Assembly (NCBI RefSeq): GCF_029223485.1
Contig: NZ_JARHTP010000001.1
Coordinates: forward strand, 248,001 to 312,000
Reading direction: 5' to 3'
Source of the DNA: Streptomyces coacervatus
GTDB taxonomy: Bacteria; Actinomycetota; Actinomycetes; Streptomycetales; Streptomycetaceae
Length of the DNA: 64,000 bases
Shown: piece by piece, positions 59,997 through 64,000 of the stretch
Layout: the number at the start of each line of letters is the position of its first letter
Numbering within the stretch: position 1 is the stretch's first letter
Translations under genes and position numbers: made by a program
Notes under the pieces: generated by a model
Told to the model about the DNA's origin: nothing
What the model saw: the letters and a program-made list of their open reading frames with translations, nothing else
Databases searched by the model: none

Positions 59997-62144
59997 TCAT
60001 GAACCGCCCCCCAACAGCCCCGCCGCCCGCGCCCAGCGATACTTCGCGCCCAGCGCGGCCACGGGCTTCTCGGTCGTGTACGGGTACGCCACGACCCCGC
60101 GCTCGTAGAGGTACTGGCAGGCCTCCTCGACCTCGACGTCGCCCGCGAGGGAGGCCACCACGGGCTTCTCGATGCCGCGCTCCCGGAACTCGGCCACCAC
60201 GCGCGCGGTGAGCTCCGCGAAGACCATCGGGGGAGTGACGATGGTGTGCCAGTAGCCGAGGACGAGCGCATGGATGCGCGGGTCCTCCAGGCCCAGCCGG
60301 ATCGTCGCCTCGTACGTCGACGGCGGCTCGCCCCCGGTGATGTCGACCGGGTTGCCCGCGGCCCCGAAGGGCGGGATGAACCTCCGGAAGGCCTCGTCCA
60401 GGTCCGGCGGGATCTCCATCAGGGACAGGCCGTTGTCGGTCACCGCGTCCGACAGCAGTACGCCGCTGCCGCCGGCCCCGGTGATGATCACGACGTTGTC
60501 GCCCTGGGGAGCGGGAAGCACCGGCAACGCGCGCGCGTACTCCAGCATTTCGTTCAGCCCGGGAGCCCGGATGACACCGGCCTGCCGGAGGATGTCGTCG
60601 TACACGGCGTCGTCGCCCGCCAGCGCCCCGGTGTGCGAGCCGGCGGCCTTCGCGCCCGCCGCCGTACGGCCTGCCTTGAGCACCACGACCGGCTTCTTGG
60701 GCACGGTCGCGCGCGCGGCGTCCACGAAGGCGCGGCCGTCCTTGAGGTCCTCCAGGTGCATCGCTATGCACTCGGTGTGCGGGTCCTCGCCGAACCAGGT
60801 CAGCAGGTCGTCCTCGTCCAGGTCCGACTTGTTGCCCAGGCCCACGATCGCCGACACGCCCGTCTTCGTGGTGCGTGCGAAGCCCAGGATGGCCATCCCG
60901 ATGCCACCCGACTGCGAGGTCAGCGCGACACCCCCCTTGACGTCGTACGGCGTGCAGAACGTGGCGCACAGGTCCTGCCACGTCGAGTAGTAGCCGTAGA
61001 TGTTCGGGCCCAGGAGGCGAATGCCGTGCCGCTCGGCGATCGCGACGATCTCCTCCTGGAGTTCGTGCTCGCCGGTCTCCGCGAACCCGGAGGGGATCAG
61101 TACGGCGTTCGGGATCTTCTTGCGTCCCACCTCCTCCAGGGCCGAGGCCACGAACTTGGCGGGGATGGCGAAGACCGCCACATCCACCTCACCGGGAACG
61201 TCCGTGACACTCTTGTACGCCTTGCGGCCCAGAATGTCATCGGCCTTGGGGTTCACCGGATGGATCTCCCCGGCGAAGCCGCCGTCGACGAGGTTGCGCA
61301 TCACCGAATTGCCGATCTTGCCCTGCTCGTTTGAGGCACCGATGACGGCAACCGACGATGGCTGCATCAGGCGGCGCATGGAGATGAGGATCTCCTCGCG
61401 CGTGTACCTGCGGCGAGGCTTCGGCACCGACTCGGCGAGGATCACGCGGATGTCCGCCGCGACCGCGCCCTCCGGGGTGGCGATCACCGGGTTGAGGTCG
61501 ACCTCCGCGATCTCCGGGAAGTCCGCGACCAGTTGTGAGACCCGGCGGATCTGCTCGGCGATCGCCCACCGGTCCACGCCCGCCCGGCCGCGCACCCCGT
61601 GCAGGATCTCCGCCGACCGGATGGAGTCCAGCATGGACAGCGCCTCGTCGGCGCTCACGGGCGCCAGCCGGAACGTGACGTCCTTGAGGACCTCGACGAG
61701 CACCCCGCCGAGCCCGAAGGCCACGACCTTCCCGAACGTCGGGTCCGTCACCGCGCCGACGATGACCTCCTGGCCCTGCGGGAGCAGCTCCTGGACCTGC
61801 ACGCCATCGATGCGCGCAGAGGCGTCGTACGCGCGCGCGTTGTCGATGATTTCGTGGAACGCGGCCCGGACGTCCGCGGCCCCCTCGACGCCGACGATCA
61901 CGCCGCCGGCGTCGGTCTTGTGCAGGATGTCCGGGGAGACGATCTTCATCACCACGGGCCCGCCGAAGCGCGCCGCGTACGAGACGGCCTCCTCGACGTC
62001 GGTCGCCAGTTCTTCGCCGGGTACGGCGATCCCGTACGAGTCGGCGATCACCTTGCCCTCGGGTGCGGTGAGCGCGGTCCGCCCCTCGGCCCGCACAGCG
62101 TCGAGGAGCGACCGCACCCTCAGCTCCCGGTCTTCGGCCATCAC
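59997..62144 (-). CDS. NDP-forming acyl-CoA ligase (acetate--CoA ligase family), ATP-grasp first
   Basis: A 715-residue NDP-forming acyl-CoA synthetase. Residues 10-235 are an ATP-grasp domain (GGPVVMKIVSPDILHKTDAGGVIVGV, FGLGGVLVEVLKDVTFRLAPVS). A CoA-binding Rossmann domain follows (SSVAVIGASNEQGKIGNSVMRNLVDGGF, 265-390), then a succinyl-CoA-ligase-like part with GGVALTSQSGGIGMAIL and the phospho-His region KAAGSHTGALAGDD. In this order the usual alpha-beta arrangement is swapped. The start may be GTG 62144 or ATG 62141. It overlaps no gene but begins within two bases of the frc stop. In an oxalate operon it might make a CoA thioester of oxalate or formate, or recover CoA; this is inferred. 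Confidence 0.9.
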   Translation of the reverse strand: MMAEDRELRVRSLLDAVRAEGRTALTAPEGKVIADSYGIAVPGEELATDVEEAVSYAARFGGPVVMKIVSPDILHKTDAGGVIVGVEGAADVRAAFHEIIDNARAYDASARIDGVQVQELLPQGQEVIVGAVTDPTFGKVVAFGLGGVLVEVLKDVTFRLAPVSADEALSMLDSIRSAEILHGVRGRAGVDRWAIAEQIRRVSQLVADFPEIAEVDLNPVIATPEGAVAADIRVILAESVPKPRRRYTREEILISMRRLMQPSSVAVIGASNEQGKIGNSVMRNLVDGGFAGEIHPVNPKADDILGRKAYKSVTDVPGEVDVAVFAIPAKFVASALEEVGRKKIPNAVLIPSGFAETGEHELQEEIVAIAERHGIRLLGPNIYGYYSTWQDLCATFCTPYDVKGGVALTSQSGGIGMAILGFARTTKTGVSAIVGLGNKSDLDEDDLLTWFGEDPHTECIAMHLEDLKDGRAFVDAARATVPKKPVVVLKAGRTAAGAKAAGSHTGALAGDDAVYDDILRQAGVIRAPGLNEMLEYARALPVLPAPQGDNVVIITGAGGSGVLLSDAVTDNGLSLMEIPPDLDEAFRRFIPPFGAAGNPVDITGGEPPSTYEATIRLGLEDPRIHALVLGYWHTIVTPPMVFAELTARVVAEFRERGIEKPVVASLAGDVEVEEACQYLYERGVVAYPYTTEKPVAALGAKYRWARAAGLLGGGS

Positions 62145-62145
62145 G

Positions 62146-63387
62146 TCAGATCACTCCGTTCGACTTGAGCAGGCGCAGTTCCTCGTCGCCGAGGCCGAGT
62201 TCGCCGATGTAGACCTCTTCGTTGTGCTCGCCGAGCAGGGGTGAACTGGTCACGTCCACCGGGGAGTCGGAGAGCTTGAGCGGACTGCCCACCGTCGTGA
62301 ACTCGCCGCGCTCGGGGTGCGGGACGGTGACGACCATCTCGTTGGCGACCAGCGAGTCGTCCTCGATGATCTCCTTGGTGGACAGGATCGGCCCGCACGG
62401 GATGTTGTGGGCGTTGAGCCGCTCCAGCACCTCCCACTTGGGCAGCGTCGAGGACCACTCCTCGATCAGCTGGAACATCTTGTTGAGCTGGGGCAGCCGG
62501 GCCTCCGGCGTCGCCCACTCGGGGTCCTCGGCCAGCTCCGGCCGGCCGATGAGCTCGCTCAGCGGCTTCCAGCCCACGGGCTGCACGATGACGTACACGT
62601 AGTCGTTCGGCCCGCCCGGCGCGCACTTGACCGCCCATCCGGGCTGACCGCCGCCGGAGGCGTTTCCGGACCTGGGAACTTCAGTGCCGAAGTCGTCGTT
62701 GGGATATTCAGCGAGCGGGCCGTGGGCCAGGCGCTGCTGATCGCGCAGCTTCACCCGGCAGAGGTTGAGCACAGCGTGCTGCATGGCCACGTTCACCCGC
62801 TGACCGCGCCCGGTGTGCTCCCGCTGGAACAGCGCCGCGAGGATCCCCGCCACGGCGTGGACGCCCGTGCCCGAATCCCCGATCTGGGCCCCCGTGGCCA
62901 GCGGCGGCCCGTCCTCGAAACCGGTGGTCGACATCGACCCGCCCATGGCCTGCGCGACGACCTCGTACGCCTTGAAGTTGGTGTACGGACCGTCCCCGAA
63001 CCCCTTGATGGAGGCATAGACGATACGCGGGTTGATCTCCTGGATGCGCTCCCAGGTGAAGCCCATGCGGTCGACCGCGCCCGGCCCGAAGTTCTCGACC
63101 ATGACGTCGGAGCGCCGGATCAGCTCGGTGAGGATCTCCTTGCCGCGCTCGGTCTTGGTGTTGAGGGTGATGCTCCGCTTGTTGCAGTTGAGCATCGTGA
63201 AGTAGAGGGAGTCGACGTCCGGGAGGTCGCGCAGCTGCTTGCGTGTGATGTCACCGGTCGGCGCCTCCAGCTTGAGCACGTCCGCGCCGAGCCAGGCGAG
63301 CAGCTGGGTGGCGGAGGGCCCGGACTGGACGTGGGTCATGTCGAGGACGCGGATGCCTGCGAGGGCCTTGGTCGGCTTTCCAGTCAT
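62146..63387 (-). CDS. frc: Formyl-CoA:oxalate CoA-transferase
   Basis: A 413-residue class III CoA-transferase. It swaps CoA from formyl-CoA to oxalate, giving formate and oxalyl-CoA. The catalytic Asp171 lies in GDSGTGVHA, matching the Asp nucleophile of the Oxalobacter enzyme. The Gly-rich loop GGGQPGW, which closes over the active site in Frc, is present. Other family text: [28 protein letters not shown] and [18 protein letters not shown] 63387 is used because AGGTGG lies just upstream; GTG 63396 would overlap this site. It follows oxc by ten bases. Confidence 0.95.
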   Translation of the reverse strand: MTGKPTKALAGIRVLDMTHVQSGPSATQLLAWLGADVLKLEAPTGDITRKQLRDLPDVDSLYFTMLNCNKRSITLNTKTERGKEILTELIRRSDVMVENFGPGAVDRMGFTWERIQEINPRIVYASIKGFGDGPYTNFKAYEVVAQAMGGSMSTTGFEDGPPLATGAQIGDSGTGVHAVAGILAALFQREHTGRGQRVNVAMQHAVLNLCRVKLRDQQRLAHGPLAEYPNDDFGTEVPRSGNASGGGQPGWAVKCAPGGPNDYVYVIVQPVGWKPLSELIGRPELAEDPEWATPEARLPQLNKMFQLIEEWSSTLPKWEVLERLNAHNIPCGPILSTKEIIEDDSLVANEMVVTVPHPERGEFTTVGSPLKLSDSPVDVTSSPLLGEHNEEVYIGELGLGDEELRLLKSNGVI

Positions 63388-63397
63388 GAAGGCCACC

Positions 63398-64000
63398 TCA
63401 CTTGTACATGGTCTGGTTCATGGTTCCGGGGGCGTACGCGTCCGGGTCGACCCAGACGTTGATCAGCGACGGCTTGCCCGACTCACGGGCACGCTGCAGC
63501 GCCGGGCCGATGTCGGCGGGGTCGCGGACCTCCTCGCCGTAACCGCCCAGCATCTGCGCGAACTTGTCGTAGTGGACGTCGCCGAGGGTGTTGCCGACCC
63601 GCTCCCGCTCCAGGCCGTACTTCTGGGCCTGGCCGTAGCGGATCTGGTTCATGGAGGAGTTGTTGCCGACGACGCCGACGAAGGGGAGGTCGTAGCGGAC
63701 GAGGGTCTCGAAGTCCCAGCCGGTGAGCGAGAAGGCGCCGTCGCCGAAGAGGGCGACGACCTCCTTGTCGGGCCGTGCCTGCTTGGCCGCGAGCACGAAG
63801 GGGATGCCGACGCCGAGGGTGCCGAGCGGGCCGGGGTCCATCCAGTGTCCGGGCGACTTGGGCTGCACGACCTGACCGGAGAACGTGACGATGTCGCCGC
63901 CGTCGCCGATGTAGATGGAGTCCTCGGTGAGGAAGTCGTTGATCTCGCTGACCAGGCGGTACGGGTGGATCGGTGAGGCGTTCGACTTCAGGCTCGGCAG
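63398..64000 (-). CDS. oxc: Oxalyl-CoA decarboxylase, C-terminal part
   Basis: The last 200 residues of a thiamine-diphosphate enzyme; its beginning lies beyond base 64000. The TPP-binding domain has FVGDGG-like [13 protein letters not shown], a [23 protein letters not shown] segment, the [18 protein letters not shown] motif and [13 protein letters not shown], which together are characteristic of oxalyl-CoA decarboxylase rather than other acetolactate-synthase relatives. It cleaves oxalyl-CoA to formyl-CoA and CO2. With Frc next to it this completes the CoA-cycling oxalate pathway. Confidence 0.92.
   Translation of the reverse strand: MPSLKSNASPIHPYRLVSEINDFLTEDSIYIGDGGDIVTFSGQVVQPKSPGHWMDPGPLGTLGVGIPFVLAAKQARPDKEVVALFGDGAFSLTGWDFETLVRYDLPFVGVVGNNSSMNQIRYGQAQKYGLERERVGNTLGDVHYDKFAQMLGGYGEEVRDPADIGPALQRARESGKPSLINVWVDPDAYAPGTMNQTMYK

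Noticed and set aside
1..64000. tRNA, rRNA, riboswitch or insertion sequence
   Set aside because: No clover-leaf, transposase frame or terminal inverted repeat was recognised by eye; a dedicated scan was not possible.

Overview
The window is chromosomal DNA from a high-GC actinomycete, almost certainly a Streptomyces. The evidence is the very high GC with G/C-ended third codon positions, frequent GTG/TTG starts, GGAGG-type ribosome sites, ATGA/GTGA/TTGA stop-start overlaps, Tat and lipoprotein signals, and family content such as ROK, Lrp, GntR-FCD and secreted beta-propellers. I found no rRNA, tRNA, IS element or CRISPR array. No gene-free stretch exceeds 300 bp.

Layout. (1) 1-14 kb is mixed metabolism and regulation. 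It holds the 3' part of a PQQ-type sugar dehydrogenase, a long-chain acyl-CoA synthetase, an MFS pump divergent from an Lrp-type regulator, a LysR regulator divergent from a bile-acid-type symporter, a secreted sialidase with a partner propeller, a membrane collagen-like protein pair, and a quinone oxidoreductase divergent from its MarR repressor. (2) 14.2-24.8 kb is an eight-gene + strand module. It encodes a beta-sandwich-repeat protein, two TRAFAC-like P-loop GTPases, a GAP1-like GTPase-associated protein, a 39-residue membrane peptide, and a TerY-type vWA/PP2C/Ser-Thr kinase triad. It resembles the NTP-dependent conflict or stress systems predicted in multicellular bacteria. Two convergent genes at 24.9-26.7 kb share a 20-residue Asn/Gly/Phe motif and may be a prion-like signalling pair. 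(3) 26.9-35.1 kb is a NAD-linked formate dehydrogenase operon whose alpha subunit is split over two genes, with fdhD and a ketopantoate-reductase-like gene. It is divergent from an OxlT-type transporter and its 44-residue small partner. (4) 35.2-37 kb has a KAS III enzyme and a GntR-FCD regulator whose upstream region shares a putative operator with the formate locus. (5) 37.1-48.3 kb has a ROK regulator, a ribose/galactose-type ABC importer, a Gfo/Idh/MocA dehydrogenase, a sugar-phosphate isomerase, and two large secreted carbohydrate-active proteins. (6) 48.4-57 kb is an ebo (eboABCEF) cluster. It begins with a myo-inositol-phosphate-synthase homologue where an EboD-type sugar cyclase would be expected, and is followed by a Tat-exported sugar isomerase. 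(7) 57-64 kb, minus strand, is an oxalate operon: oxalyl-CoA decarboxylase (cut by the window end), formyl-CoA transferase, an NDP-forming acyl-CoA ligase and two tandem OFA transporters.

Together regions 3 and 7 could encode a complete route from oxalate through oxalyl-CoA and formyl-CoA to formate, and then to CO2 plus NADH. Regions 5 and 6 look like uptake and conversion of a sugar or cyclitol linked to export of a metabolite. Family names are assigned from motifs read by eye; no database search was possible.
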